Assembly: GCA_947095535.1 (NCBI GenBank)
Contig: OX352772.1
Coordinates: 147,936,568 to 148,000,567, forward strand
Length of the DNA stretch: 64,000 nt
From: Poecilobothrus nobilitatus
Taxonomy: Eukaryota; Arthropoda; Insecta; Diptera; Dolichopodidae
Direction of reading: 5' to 3'
The notes beneath the pieces are model-generated. The model was not told the DNA's origin and made no database searches. It saw only the letters and a list, made by a program, of their open reading frames with translations. Positions within the stretch are counted from its first letter, which is position 1. Each line of letters begins with the position of its first letter. The position numbers and the translations under genes are program-made. Positions 32,474 through 45,720 of this stretch are shown here, piece by piece.

Positions 32474-33740
32474 AAGCAGTTAATATTATCAAAAAAGAAA
32501 AATTGAGGATAGTACTGGTGTTATAACAATTAAAAAAAGGGGCTTACCATTATTTATGCTCACATTTCATAACCAAGAAAACTTAGAAAAAATCTATAGA
32601 ATCATTTATATAATGAGTATAGTAGTTAAAATTGAACTACTGAGAAAAAAGTCAACACTTATACCACAATGCAAGCAATGTCGAGCTTTCAGTCACACAC
32701 AGGCATATTGTAACAAGGATTTTGGCTATGTAAAATGCGCTGCAAAATACGCGACATCAGCTTGCACATTAAAAAAAGAACAAAAACCTAAATGTGTTAA
32801 TTGTCGTGGTAATCACCCTGCAAGTTATAGAGGTTGTCCTATCGCAAAAAATCAACAACAAAGGAAAAATCAGCAAGCAAACACACGCAATAAACAGAAC
32901 AAAATAGTCTTGGGCAAAGAAGGTAAAGGAAATACATTAAAACAACCACTTACTCCAAATATACAAACTGGGAATAGTTAGTTATTTGCACAGATAGCTA
33001 AAAACAAACAACAAGAAGAAACCTCTATGAAAGAAATGCTAAACACTATTTTGCAGAAAATGTATGACCAAGACGATTCTCTTCAAAAACTACGGTACGA
33101 GATAGCGGAAATAAAGAAAAAAAGCAGGCAAACGAGTGCCAAACAAAAATAAAAATGACTAATACTGTTAAAATTGCCACATGGAATGCAAACGGGATTT
33201 AGTAACATGTTCTGGAATTTGAAATATTTTTAATGAATGAAAATATTGAGATATGCCTGATTTTTGAAACACACCTACAAAAAATAGTGAAATCTAAAAA
33301 TACTCGGTTATGAATGTTATCATACTCCACATCCTACTGGTAAAGCGAGAGGAGGGTCAGCAGTAATAGTCAAAAATAATATTAAGCACCATGAAGAACC
33401 AAATATAGCAAATTGCGCAATGCAAACAACAACGATTAGTATATGGACTAAAAATAAAAATTTTAAGATAGTAGCCATATACTATCCGCCAAATCACTCG
33501 CTAAATAAAGATGATTACTTGAACTTGTTCAAGTCACTAGGCAATAACTTCATTGTAGGAGGCGATTTTAATGCCAAACACACCTACTGGGGCTCGAAAC
33601 TAAGATCTGCAAAAGATAAGGGGCTCTACAGACAGGCCCGAAAAGACAGATGCGACTTTTTCTCATCCGGTTCACCAACCTATTGGCCTACAGATCCATC
33701 AAAAACACCGGATCTTATCAACTTTTTTGTTATAAAAAAT
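32114..33740 (+). mobile_element. Jockey block O, unit 2
   Basis: Repeats unit 1 at +3,004 bp. ORF1 zinc-knuckle frame 32556-32981 ends early at a TAG; endonuclease part at 33420-33740 has GDFNAKH. Confidence 0.85.
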
Positions 33741-34412
33741 ACATATTACATATATTATTAAAAAAATACATATTACATATATTAAATACAAAAATACATA
33801 TATTATTTGTATACATATTACATTATCAAATAAGCAACTATGTTGATGCAAATAATTCTTATAATCTTTTATATCTTCTATATAAATTTCAGCCAGGATT
33901 TAGAAAGCTGCACAGCATTTCATCTGCGCTGCTTCAAATTTCTGACAACATCCACACTGAGATTGATAAAAAGAATGAAATTAAAATTTCTGACAACATC
34001 CATACTGAGATTGACAAACTTTTACTTGATTTTTCTAAGGCATTTGATTGCAATATGTTATTGCTAATGGCGTTGCTTCCAACTATTTAGATTTACAATG
34101 GGGGTTCCGCACGCTCAACTTTATACAAGTTGAAGATATTAATTATGATCTATATGCTATTCTTTTCTGGTCGAACTTGAATTTACTGAAACTTAATGCA
34201 TCGAAGTCTCATGCCATGATTATCTACTCTCGCAACATTGACACCTCATCTTTGCCTATCATAAAAATAATCAAATCACCCATTAACTATGTTCAGTGAG
34301 CAAAAAATCTAGGTGTAATTTTTAATAAAACTTTAACTTGGAACGAGCACATAAACCACATTTCGATGAAAGGATATCTAATTTTACGGAAGCTATGGAA
34401 ATACCCTTACTA
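33741..34412 (+). mobile_element. Block C, unit 2
   Basis: Same as unit 1 but with the variants GTTGAAGATATT and GATCTATATGC (about 34129-34156), which are shared only with the C block at 45049-45720. Confidence 0.85.
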
Positions 34413-35116
34413 AAAAGAATGACAAGTGATCTAATACATGTGCAAAGTTACGATGATTTATCATCTGATCACACTCCAGTAATTTTAACGTGTGGTAAAG
34501 ATGTAAAACAAAAGGAAAATATACGAAGTCTAGCAAACAAAAAAACCAATTGGAATAAATTTAGAAGGAAATTTCAAATAAACCCAAGATCGTTGCTAGA
34601 AACAAGAACACAAATAGACAGAGAAGTCGAATATTTCACATCAGAAATTCAAACGGCAGTAGAGGAGAGTACACCGTCAGTGCGTGCGAGCATGCAATAC
34701 AGAACCAGCTATCCAAGAGAAATAATTGAACTTATCCAGGAAAAAAAAAGGGCTTGAAGAAAATGGCAAATAACAAGGTTTCCGGGTGATAAAGCCCATC
34801 TAAATCAGCTGAGCAATAGACTTAAAAAACAAATTACTAAGTTCAAAAATGAGTCTGTTAATATTTTTCTCAGTAAATTAACAGCTACTGAGAGCACAGA
34901 CTACTCATTAAGGAAAGCTTAAATCGGCTGAGAATACCAAAGATTCAAAACCAACCGTTGAAAAGCAAAAATGGGAAATGGATTGGAAATCCAAAAGACA
35001 AAGCCAGAATCTTTTCCGAACACCTATCAAATGTCTTCAAGCCATTCCCGCAAAGTGCAGCTGATGGAAATACACATCTCATAGCAAAAATTGATGTAGA
35101 GGAAATATGTCACATT
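34413..35116 (+). mobile_element. Jockey block E, unit 2
   Basis: Endonuclease end and linker as in unit 1, with a 1-bp loss and substitution at 34919 ('GCTTAAATC' for 'GCTGCAAATC') that introduces a stop. Here the linker continues naturally into reverse transcriptase. Confidence 0.8.
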
Positions 35117-36440
35117 GAAGGAACTGAAGGATGTGTCTATAAATAACCTCAGTAATAAGAAAAGTCCAGGTTATGATGGTATTTCCGGGAAACTTATAAA
35201 AGAACTGCCAGATGCAAGTTTTCTAAAACTACAACATATTATTAACGCTTGCTTCAAATTAAAGTATGTACCTCGTATTTGGAAAATAGCCGAAGTAATT
35301 GTTATACCTAAGCAAGGCAAACTAACAGAAGTCACATCTTATCGCCCAATATCTTTACTACAAATAATTTCAAAGATTTTTGAGAAAATGTTGCTGAAAA
35401 GGCTTAATATAATTATTAAGCAAAGAAATCTAGTTCCTTCACATCAATCTGGATTCAGAAATAACCATTCAACACTAGATCACATCCATCGTATAACGGA
35501 TATAATAGAAAAAACATTTGAGGAAAAAAAGTCTGTTCTGCTGTCTTCTTGGATGTGGCCCAGACATTCAATAAGGTATGGCACGAATGTCACAAGTTTA
35601 AACTTCACAGAGATCTACCTAGACAATATTTTGAAAAGCTTGACTCATACCTAAGCAATAGATACTTCAGAGTTCGCTATGGAACGGAATACTCAGACCT
35701 AAAAGCGATGACGGCAGGTGTTCCGCAGGGAAGTGTTCTCGGGACTGTATTATATCTATTGTTCACAAGAGATATCCCTCAAGATTATAATGTTACTACA
35801 GCGACATGTGCAGATGATACTGAGATTCTCGCTGTCGGAAATTGTATTGCTGACGCCACAAATAAATTGCAAAACGCAGTAAGTAAAATAACAACTTGGA
35901 CGCAAAAATGGTGAATCAAGTTAAACAAAACTAAATCAACACATATAAATTTCACGCTCAAAAAGATAGCCAATCTTCCTGTATTCATAAATAACCAAAT
36001 TATACCTTATGTTAACACTGCCAAATACTTGGGTATGAACTAGGGTGCTAAGCTAAAGTGGAATGAGAACATAAAGAAAAAAAAAGAGGAGCTAAACATT
36101 AAATATAGGAAATTGTACTGGTTACTAGGACGTAAATCCGAGTTGTCAGTAGAAAATAAAATCTTGCTATACAAACAGGTACGCTGTCCAACTATGAGGC
36201 TGTGCAAAAATATCAAATATCAATATACTCCAAACCTTTCAAAACAAAGTACTACGCGGAGTTGTAAACGCCTCTTGGTATATACGCAACAAAGACCTAC
36301 ATCGGGATCTACATATCAAAGCACTACTAGCGATTGCGGATACATGAGAACGTCAACATGAAAGCTGGACTGGATGTTGATAGCAATATTCGTCAGCTGA
36401 AAAGAAGGAAACCACAAGAGTTACTACAATGTATTTTATA
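35117..36440 (+). pseudogene. Jockey ORF2 reverse transcriptase, first copy
   Basis: Motifs in order: 'NNLSNKKSPGYDGISGKLIK', 'WKIAEVIVIPKQGK', 'SYRPISLLQIISKIFEKMLL', 'PSHQSGFRNNHST', motif A in a shifted frame ('MDVAQTFNKVWHE', from 35549, where Ala-Phe is usual), 'MTAGVPQGSVLGTVLYLLFT' and active-site 'CADDTEIL' (YADD with Tyr to Cys, near 35809). The thumb follows: 'YLGMN' and 'KLYWLLGRKSELSVENKILL'. The C-terminus is split over frames to about 36440. Frameshifts at about 35540 and 36190 and stops at 35912 and 36041 make it inactive. Its duplicate is 46424-47747. Confidence 0.88.
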
Positions 36441-36626
36441 TAATAATATAATATTTTTCCAGTACACGTGAACAAATAAAAAGAAAAAAAAGTCTTTAGT
36501 CGATCAAACAGATCGGTCTTGCCACAAGGAAAGGTGGTTTTAGCCGGTAAGAATTTGGCATTAGCAGAACACGGGTTCTACAGTATCTTTTAAAGATCTC
36601 CACCGACCTACGAAAAAAAAAAAAAA
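36441..36626 (+). mobile_element. Jockey 3' UTR and poly-A, first copy
   Basis: Noncoding tail with the hairpin-prone stretch 'GTGGTTTTAGCCGGTAAGAA…CCACCGACC' and a 13-14 A run at 36613-36626. Marks the genuine Jockey 3' end. Confidence 0.75.
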
Positions 36627-37350
36627 TTTTTTTCTATTATTGCACAATTTTCGTTATTGGCAAAAGAAATAATTTTAGTCCTTGGTTCATTGAACATCTT
36701 AAGAAACTACTAAAAGACAAAAAAATAAAGCCTAATCATGAATTATAACAACAATAATAGCTCTAATTCGACAATCATTTCTGAATGGTTTAGTGACATT
36801 GTTTAGGTCATTTTTAATTATTGGTTTGTGTTCTTGACAAAACAAATTTTTCTTACTTAAACAATTTTCCTAAAACAACGCTTAGCAATAATAATATTAA
36901 TAAAAATTTGGTTGTTAGTTTTTTAAATAAACTTGATGATAATTCTAGTCCTGGCACCAAGAAATTCCCAATTTTTCTTAATAAGATTTTTTTCTATTTA
37001 GTTGCACATTTTATTTAATTTAGCGTGTTTTAAAGACTTCTGAAGTTAGTCTTACTCTAGAAAACGGTTCATTTCAGGACATCTCACAAAACAAAAGTAT
37101 GTTATTATCGACCGATTGCAGAATTATCTATTATTCCTAAAGTCCTTGAATTAATAGTATTTAATTCTATTTATGAGCATTGTACTAGCGTTTAATAGTC
37201 TTATCAAGCGTAAATCTACAGTTGCTAATCACGTTAAATCCACTTCAAGTTTTCCTAAAATATGGAGTATGGTTTTCAAACAGCAGTAACTTACATTGGT
37301 TTTAAAAAATCATATGATTTTCTTCTGCATCATTTTTATAATAGGTGTAA
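36627..37350 (+). pseudogene. CR1-like LINE RT fragment in block X, first copy
   Basis: Pieces of a CR1-like ORF2 of the same type as at 14.7-16.2 kb: the linker before RT (about 36640-36720), 'LDDNSSPGTKKFPIFLNKIF' (36930-37000), 'YRPIAELSIIPKVLELIVFN' (37110-37165) and 'MEYGFQTAVTYIGFKKSYDF' (37260-37325), where the catalytic Asp of 'YIDFKKAFD' is Gly. Many stops. Duplicate at 47934-48657. Confidence 0.7.
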
Positions 37351-37690
37351 CTATTAGCCAGAACCGAATCAAACAAATCAAGAGTGGACGAATGACTATG
37401 TATGCTGCTATTCAACTGTTTATATTTTTTTATTTTTAATCATTCACATTTCCATTTTATGTTATATTTGTTTATATTATTTTTTTATTTCCCTTTTATC
37501 TTAAATTTTGATGTTTTCAATGTTTACTATTTTAACAGCACTTATTTTGATTACGAAAATTTCAACATTTCTCGTTTTCTCTTGCTGGTTATCTTTCTGA
37601 GTAAATCTTTGCAGGCTCAATTGCTTACTAATTTAATTAATAGCTTCATTAACAACTGACTACTGTGCAATTAGTTCGGGTTGATCCCTA
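37351..37690 (+). other. T-rich segment before second CR1-like element, first copy
   Basis: Contains an 85-codon Phe/Leu/Tyr-rich frame (37402-37659) that I do not recognise; likely 5' UTR or compositional. Duplicated at 48658-48997 with one change, Cys to Tyr at codon 6. Confidence 0.4.
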
Positions 37691-39164
37691 ACATTGTATT
37701 ATGTTCAGCTTTTAAAAATCCAGAACGCTTTAATATTATTAATTTAAATATAAGTAGGCTTTTACCAAAAATTGATATTCTTCGGTCATACATTGCGAAA
37801 ATTCAAGTTAATATTACACTCATATCTGACACGTGGCTGGATTGCTATATCAGCTCTAATATTGTCAGAATATCTGGGTTCAAGCTTTACAGGTGTGATC
37901 GGTCTCAACTAAATTCTTCAGGTAATCAAATTCGTTGCGATGGGGTATGTTCGTTTAATGCGGTCTCTCTGTGAGATTATTGAGCATTCTTCTCAACTTG
38001 ACGAAATTAAATATATTTTAGTGGAAGCTAAATTTAATAAACAAACAGCTTTAATTGGCATGATTTACTTTCCTCATCCCGCTATTCACAAAATGGAGCG
38101 GTTTTTCAATGCTATGAATTTTTTGTGTTCAAACTATGAAAATATACTAATTGGTGGTGATTTCACCATAGACACTTTAGATAACAACAACCCTATGAAA
38201 AATTGTTTCCAATAAAATCAATTGTATTTCTTTGAGCATATTAAATAAGCCCACGCTAGCTCATTTTTATTCTTCTCGAAACTCATTTTTGGTACTGTTT
38301 CTATTGTCATCTCATATTTTGAATTACATTGATAGCTTTGGCCAAGATTCGATTCCTGGTCTATCCGACCATTACTTGATCTATACTACCATGAATACTT
38401 CTGTATTCCCCAAAGAAACTGTATCGTATAGGAGTTATAACACTATCAACATGAACAACATTTTATCAACATTAACAATAATATAGACAACAAAGGCGAA
38501 ATACTCAATTGCCTTATATTAAAATTGCATACTGATAACGTTCCAACTAAATCTTTCACTCCAAGAGATGGCTTTATCCCTTACTATAGCAGCTCTATAA
38601 AAATGTTGATAAGGGAACGAGATAATGCGTATGAAACTTGGAAAGAAATAAATCGGTATCTGACCTCAACATTTTTAAAAAACTGCAACAAAAATAAACT
38701 CAAAATACGCCAAGCTAAAAATTATTACTTTAACAAGGTTTTACTATCAGCTACTGGTTTAAAAATCTTCATCCATAATTTATCCAACCTTGGTATTGGG
38801 AGAGATAAACATATTTTGACTGAAACCGTTGATGTCGATGCTTTAAACAAAAAAATTGTTGTAGCGCCGTCAACTTTAAATCCCATTTTCGATACTACTA
38901 CTTCGGATGTTCCAACAACTTTGTGTTGTTTGAACTGATGAAGTTATCCAGACCGTATTACATATTAAATCCGAGTCTGTCCTGATCAAATACCTCTGAA
39001 ATTTGTAAAAATTATACTCGGCTTAATTGCTTCTTATATTACTCATGTTTTCAACTGCCTTCTAACCAGTGGTGATTTTGCTTTTGAAATGTGACTTTAG
39101 ACCTGGAAGACTTAAACTGGATGACTTTAGAGCCATCAGTATTTTGTCCATTTTATCGAAATTT
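37690..39164 (+). pseudogene. CR1-like LINE (family B) endonuclease and RT start, first copy
   Basis: Endonuclease pieces: 'FNIINLNISRLLPKIDILRS', 'ITLISDTWLDCYISSNIVRI' (catalytic Glu of 'SETWL' is Asp), 'KYILVEAKFNKQTALIGMIY', 'NILIGGDFTIDTLDNNN' (GDFN altered to GDFT) and 'DSIPGLSDHYLIY' with the SDH motif. The linker 'YSSSIKMLIRERDNAYETWK' comes next and then RT start 'LKLDDFRAISILSILSKF' (about 39110-39165). Five frames are needed to read it. The RT continues directly into block C. Duplicate at 48997-50471. Confidence 0.8.
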
Positions 39165-39712
39165 TTTGTATACATATTACATTATCAAATAAGCAACTAT
39201 GTTGATGCAAATAATTCTTATAATCTTTTATATCTTCTATATAAATTTCAGCCAGGATTTAGAAAGCTGCACAGCATTTCATCTGCGCTGCTTCAAATTT
39301 CTGACAACATCCACACTGAGATTGATAAAAAGAATGAAATTAAAATTTCTGACAACATCCATACTGAGATTGACAAACTTTTACTTGATTTTTCTAAGGC
39401 ATTTGATTGCACGCTCAACTTTATACAAGTTGACGATATTAATTATGATCTAGATGCTATTCTTTTCTGGTCGAACTTGAATTTACTGAAACTTAATGCA
39501 TCGAAGTCTCATACCATGATTATCTACTCTCGCAACATTGACACCTCATCTTTGCCTATCATAAAAATAATCAAATCACCCATTAACTATGTTCAGTGAG
39601 CAAAAAATCTAGGTGTAATTTTTAATAAAACTTTAACTTGGAACGAGCACATAAACCACATTTCGATGAAAGGATATCTAATTTTACGGAAGCTATGGAA
39701 ATACCCTTACTA
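39165..39712 (+). mobile_element. Block C in CR1-like context, copy 3, with 59-bp deletion
   Basis: Continuous with the upstream CR1-like element on its left but joined to Jockey block E on its right. It lacks 59 bp present in all other C blocks; the deletion runs between two GCA trinucleotides (junction 'GATTGCACGCTC' at about 39407-39418). Confidence 0.85.
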
Positions 39713-40417
39713 AAAAGAATGACAAGTGATCTAATACATGTGCAAAGTTACGATGATTTATCATCTGATCACACTCCAGTAATTTTAACGTGTGGTAAAG
39801 ATGTAAAACAAAAGGAAAATATACGAAGTCTAGCAAACAAAAAAACCAATTGGAATAAATTTAGAAGGAAATTTCAAATAAACCCAAGATCGTTGCTAGA
39901 AACAAGAACACAAATAGACAGAGAAGTCGAATATTTCACATCAGAAATTCAAACGGCAGTAGAGGAGAGTACACCGTCAGTGCGTGCGAGCATGCAATAC
40001 AGAACCAGCTATCCAAGAGAAATAATTGAACTTATCCAGGAAAAAAAAAGGGCTTGAAGAAAATGGCAAATAACAAGGTTTCCGGGTGATAAAGCCCATC
40101 TAAATCAGCTGAGCAATAGACTTAAAAAACAAATTACTAAGTTCAAAAATGAGTCTGTTAATATTTTTCTCAGTAAATTAACAGCTACTGAGAGCACAGA
40201 CTACTCATTAAGGAAAGCTGCAAATCGGCTGAGAATACCAAAGATTCAAAACCAACCGTTGAAAAGCAAAAATGGGAAATGGATTGGAAATCCAAAAGAC
40301 AAAGCCAGAATCTTTTCCGAACACCTATCAAATGTCTTCAAGCCATTCCCGCAAAGTGCAGCTGATGCAAATACACATCTCATAGCAAAAATTGATGTAG
40401 AGGAAATATGTCACATT
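39713..40417 (+). mobile_element. Jockey block E, unit 3
   Basis: The endonuclease end and linker follow a C block that is natively CR1-like on its left side; no block O precedes it. This arrangement is expected for an unequal crossover within C. Confidence 0.8.
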
Positions 40418-42044
40418 GAAGAAACTGTAAGTATACAACTGGAAGAAACAGTAAGTATATTACAGCAACATATTAAAGCTCTAGAAGAAAAAATGACTCA
40501 TATGGATGGAAAAAGAAGGCCACCTACACCACCTGCACTAACTACTTATGAAACTGATGAGGAAGAACTTACAAGGGAAACCGACTGGATCTTAAAGAGG
40601 AAATCAAAAAAACGTAAAGCTGAAGCTAGTCCTGAAATATATGCAACGGCAGTATCCGGAACACCGGAATATAAAACCTCTAACAAAAAAAAACCGGGAA
40701 AACATATTTACCACCACCTGCATTGCAATGCTAATGATATAGTTGCAGATTTGAAAGAAAGGGGATTCAAATTCTAGAAGCAGTTAATATTATCAAAAAA
40801 GAAAAATTGAGGATAGTACTGGTGTTATAACAATTAAAAAAAGGGGCTTACCATTATTTATGCTCACATTTCATAACCAAAAAAACTTAGAAAAAATCTA
40901 TAGAATCATTTATATAATGAGTATAGTAGTTAAAATTGAACTACTGAGAAAAAAGTCAACACTTATACCACAATGCAAGCAATGTCGAGCTTTCAGTCAC
41001 ACACAGGCATATTGTAACAAGGATTTTGGCTATGTAAAATGCGCTGCAAAATACGCGACATCAGCTTGCACATTAAAAAAAGAACAAAAACCTAAATGTG
41101 TTAATTGTCGTGGTAATCACCCTGCAAGTTATAGAGGTTGTCCTATCGCAAAAAATCAACAACAAAGGAAAAATCAGCAAGCAAACACACGCAATAAACA
41201 GAACAAAATAGTCTTGGGCAAAGAAGGTAAAGGAAATACATTAAAACAACCACTTACTCCAAATATACAAACTGGGAATAGTAAGTTATTTGCACAGATA
41301 GCTAAAAACAAACAACAAGAAGAAACCTCTATGAAAGAAATGCTAAACACTATTTTGCAGAAAATGTATGACCAAGACGATTCTCTTCAAAAACTACGGT
41401 ACGAGATAGCGGAAATAAAGAAAAAAAGCAGGCAAACGAGTGCCAAACAAAAATAAAAATGACTAATACTGTTAAAATTGCCACATGGAATGCAAACGGG
41501 ATTTAGTAACATGTTCTGGAATTTGAAATATTTTTAATGAATGAAAATATTGAGATATGCCTGATTTTTGAAACACACCTACAAAAAATAGTGAAATCTA
41601 AAAATACTCGGTTATGAATGTTATCATACTCCACATCCTACTGGTAAAGCGAGAGGAGGGTCAGCAGTAATAGTCAAAAATAATATTAAGCACCATGAAG
41701 AACCAAATATAGCAAATTGCGCAATGCAAACAACAACGATTAGTATATGGACTAAAAATAAAAATTTTAAGATAGTAGCCATATACTATCCGCCAAATCA
41801 CTCGCTAAATAAAGATGATTACTTGAACTTGTTCAAGTCACTAGGCAATAACTTCATTGTAGGAGGCGATTTTAATGCCAAACACACCTACTGGGGCTCG
41901 AGACTAAGATCTGCAAAAGATAAGGGGCTCTACAGACAGGCCCGAAAAGACAGATGCGACTTTTTCTCATCCGGTTCACCAACCTATTGGCCTACAGATC
42001 CATCAAAAACACCGGATCTTATCAACTTTTTTGTTATAAAAAAT
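40418..42044 (+). mobile_element. Jockey block O, unit 4
   Basis: Corresponds to unit 1 (+11,308 bp). The ORF1 zinc-knuckle frame is full length at 40860-41456; small changes include Ile to Lys in 'NKKKPGK' and Glu to Lys in 'HNQKNLEK'. Endonuclease start at 41724-42044. Confidence 0.85.
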
Positions 42045-42716
42045 ACATATTACATATATTATTAAAAAAATACATATTACATATATTAAATACAAAAATA
42101 CATATATTATTTGTATACATATTACATTATCAAATAAGCAACTATGTTGATGCAAATAATTCTTATAATCTTTTATATCTTCTATATAAATTTCAGCCAG
42201 GATTTAGAAAGCTGCACAGCATTTCATCTGCGCTGCTTCAAATTTCTGACAACATCCACACTGAGATTGATAAAAAGAATGAAATTAAAATTTCTGACAA
42301 CATCCATACTGAGATTGACAAACTTTTACTTGATTTTTCTAAGGCATTTGATTGCAATATGTTATTGCTAATGGCGTTGCTTCCAACTATTTAGATTTAC
42401 AATGGGGGTTCCGCACGCTCAACTTTATACAAGTTGACGATATTAATTATGATCTAGATGCTATTCTTTTCTGGTCGAACTTGAATTTACTGAAACTTAA
42501 TGCATCGAAGTCTCATGCCATGATTATCTACTCTCGCAACATTGACACCTCATCTTTGCCTATCATAAAAATAATCAAATCACCCATTAACTATGTTCAG
42601 TGAGCAAAAAATCTAGGTGTAATTTTTAATAAAACTTTAACTTGGAACGAGCACATAAACCACATTTCGATGAAAGGATATCTAATTTTACGGAAGCTAT
42701 GGAAATACCCTTACTA
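42045..42716 (+). mobile_element. Block C, unit 4
   Basis: Carries the GACGAT/CTAGAT variant, as in unit 1. Confidence 0.85.
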
Positions 42717-43421
42717 AAAAGAATGACAAGTGATCTAATACATGTGCAAAGTTACGATGATTTATCATCTGATCACACTCCAGTAATTTTAACGTGTGGT
42801 AAAGATGTAAAACAAAAGGAAAATATACGAAGTCTAGCAAACAAAAAAACCAATTGGAATAAATTTAGAAGGAAATTTCAAATAAACCCAAGATCGTTGC
42901 TAGAAACAAGAACACAAATAGACAGAGAAGTCGAATATTTCACATCAGAAATTCAAACGGCAGTAGAGGAGAGTACACCGTCAGTGCGTGCGAGCATGCA
43001 ATACAGAACCAGCTATCCAAGAGAAATAATTGAACTTATCCAGGAAAAAAAAAGGGCTTGAAGAAAATGGCAAATAACAAGGTTTCCGGGTGATAAAGCC
43101 CATCTAAATCAGCTGAGCAATAGACTTAAAAAACAAATTACTAAGTTCAAAAATGAGTCTGTTAATATTTTTCTCAGTAAATTAACAGCTACTGAGAGCA
43201 CAGACTACTCATTAAGGAAAGCTGCAAATCGGCTGAGAATACCAAAGATTCAAAACCAACCGTTGAAAAGCAAAAATGGGAAATGGATTGGAAATCCAAA
43301 AGACAAAGCCAGAATCTTTTCCGAACACCTATCAAATGTCTTCAAGCCATTCCCGCAAAGTGCAGCTGATGGAAATACACATCTCATAGCAAAAATTGAT
43401 GTAGAGGAAATATGTCACATT
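42717..43421 (+). mobile_element. Jockey block E, unit 4
   Basis: Joined at 43422 to block O of unit 5 by the same GAAG junction as in unit 1/unit 2. Confidence 0.8.
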
Positions 43422-45048
43422 GAAGAAACTGTAAGTATACAACTGGAAGAAACAGTAAGTATATTACAGCAACATATTAAAGCTCTAGAAGAAAAAATGA
43501 CTCATATGGATGGAAAAAGAAGGCCACCTACACCACCTGCACTAACTACTTATGAAGCTGATGAGGAAGAACTTACAAGGGAAACCGACTGGATCTTAAA
43601 GAGGAAATCAAAAAAACGTAAAGCTGAAGCTAGTCCTGAAATATATGCAACGGCAGTATCCGGAACACCGGAATATAAAACCTCTAACAAAAAAATACCG
43701 GGAAAACATATTTACCACCACCTGCATTGCAATGCTAATGATATAGTTGCAGATTTGAAAGAAAGGGGATTCAAATTCTAGAAGCAGTTAATATTATCAA
43801 AAAAGAAAAATTGAGGATAGTACTGGTGTTATAACAATTAAAAAAAGGGGCTTACCATTATTTATGCTCACATTTCATAACCAAGAAAACTTAGAAAAAA
43901 TCTATAGAATCATTTATATAATGAGTATAGTAGTTAAAATTGAACTACTGAGAAAAAAGTCAACACTTATATCACAATGCAAGCAATGTCGAGCTTTCAG
44001 TCACACACAGGCATATTGTAACAAGGATTTTGGCTATGTAAAATGCGCTGCAAAATACGCGACATCAGCTTGCACATTAAAAAAAGAACAAAAACCTAAA
44101 TGTGTTAATTGTCGTGGTAATCACCCTGCAAGTTATAGAGGTTGTCCTATCGCAAAAAATCAACAACAAAGGAAAAATCAGCAAGCAAACACACGCAATA
44201 AACAGAACAAAATAGTCTTGGGCAAAGAAGGTAAAGGAAATACATTAAAACAACCACTTACTCCAAATATACAAACTGGGAATAGTTAGTTATTTGCACA
44301 GATAGCTAAAAACAAACAACAAGAAGAAACCTCTATGAAAGAAATGCTAAACACTATTTTGCAGAAAATGTATGACCAAGACGATTCTCTTCAAAAACTA
44401 CGGTACGAGATAGCGGAAATAAAGAAAAAAAGCAGGCAAACGAGTGCCAAACAAAAATAAAAATGACTAATACTGTTAAAATTGCCACATGGAATGCAAA
44501 CGGGATTTAGTAACATGTTCTGGAATTTGAAATATTTTTAATGAATGAAAATATTGAGATATGCCTGATTTTTGAAACACACCTACAAAAAATAGTGAAA
44601 TCTAAAAATACTCGGTTATGAATGTTATCATACTCCACATCCTACTGGTAAAGCGAGAGGAGGGTCAGCAGTAATAGTCAAAAATAATATTAAGCACCAT
44701 GAAGAACCAAATATAGCAAATTGCGCAATGCAAACAACAACGATTAGTATATGGACTAAAAATAAAAATTTTAAGATAGTAGCCATATACTATCCGCCAA
44801 ATCACTCGCTAAATAAAGATGATTACTTGAACTTGTTCAAGTCACTAGGCAATAACTTCATTGTAGGAGGCGATTTTAATGCCAAACACACCTACTGGGG
44901 CTCGAGACTAAGATCTGCAAAAGATAAGGGGCTCTACAGACAGGCCCGAAAAGACAGATGCGACTTTTTCTCATCCGGTTCACCAACCTATTGGCCTACA
45001 GATCCATCAAAAACACCGGATCTTATCAACTTTTTTGTTATAAAAAAT
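43422..45048 (+). mobile_element. Jockey block O, unit 5
   Basis: Corresponds to unit 2, sharing its TAG in ORF1. A private Pro to Ser change sits in the zinc-knuckle frame ('STLISQCKQC') and Thr to Ala in 'TTYEADEEE'. Confidence 0.85.
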
Positions 45049-45720
45049 ACATATTACATATATTATTAAAAAAATACATATTACATATATTAAATACAAA
45101 AATACATATATTATTTGTATACATATTACATTATCAAATAAGCAACTATGTTGATGCAAATAATTCTTATAATCTTTTATATCTTTTATATAAATTTCAG
45201 CCAGGATTTAGAAAGCTGCACAGCATTGCATCTGCGCTGCTTCAAATTTCTGACAACATCCACACTGAGATTGATAAAAAGAATGAAATTAAAATTTCTG
45301 ACAACATCCATACTGAGATTGACAAACTTTTACTTGATTTTTCTAAGGCATTTGATTGCAATATGTTATTGCTAATGGCGTTGCTTCCAACTATTTAGAT
45401 TTACAATGGGGGTTCCGCACGCTCAACTTTATACAAGTTGAAGATATTAATTATGATCTATATGCTATTCTTTTCTGGTCGAACTTGAATTTACTGAAAC
45501 TTAATGCATCGAAGTCTCATGCCATGATTATCTACTCTCGCAACATTGACACCTCATCTTTGCCTATCATAAAAATAATCAAATCACCCATTAACTATGT
45601 TCAGTGAGCAAAAAATCTAGGTGTAATTTTTAATAAAACTTTAACTTGGAACGAGCACATAAACCACATTTCGATGAAAGGATATCTAATTTTACGGAAG
45701 CTATGGAAATACCCTTACTA
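45049..45720 (+). mobile_element. Block C, unit 5
   Basis: Shares GAAGAT/CTATAT with unit 2 and has a private T to G change ('AGCATTGCATC'). Confidence 0.85.

Larger units (their letters stand above)
29110..40417. repeat. 11,308-bp higher-order tandem unit, copy 1
   Basis: Block order O-C-E, O-C-E-R, X-C-E. O is Jockey ORF1 plus the start of the endonuclease, C an inserted CR1-like piece, E the endonuclease end and linker, R the Jockey RT and 3' UTR, X the upstream CR1-like sequence. Every block recurs about 11,308 bp downstream with only scattered differences. Copy-specific markers agree: the second O of both copies has a TAG where the first has AAG ('GGGAATAGTTAGTT' at 32970 and 44279), and the second C of both has GAAGAT/CTATAT variants. 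Confidence 0.9.

Noticed and set aside
37402..37659. 85-codon Phe/Tyr-rich frame as a membrane protein, duplicated at 48709-48966
   Set aside because: Composition reflects T-rich DNA; the frame lies between two LINE fragments and has no independent support.
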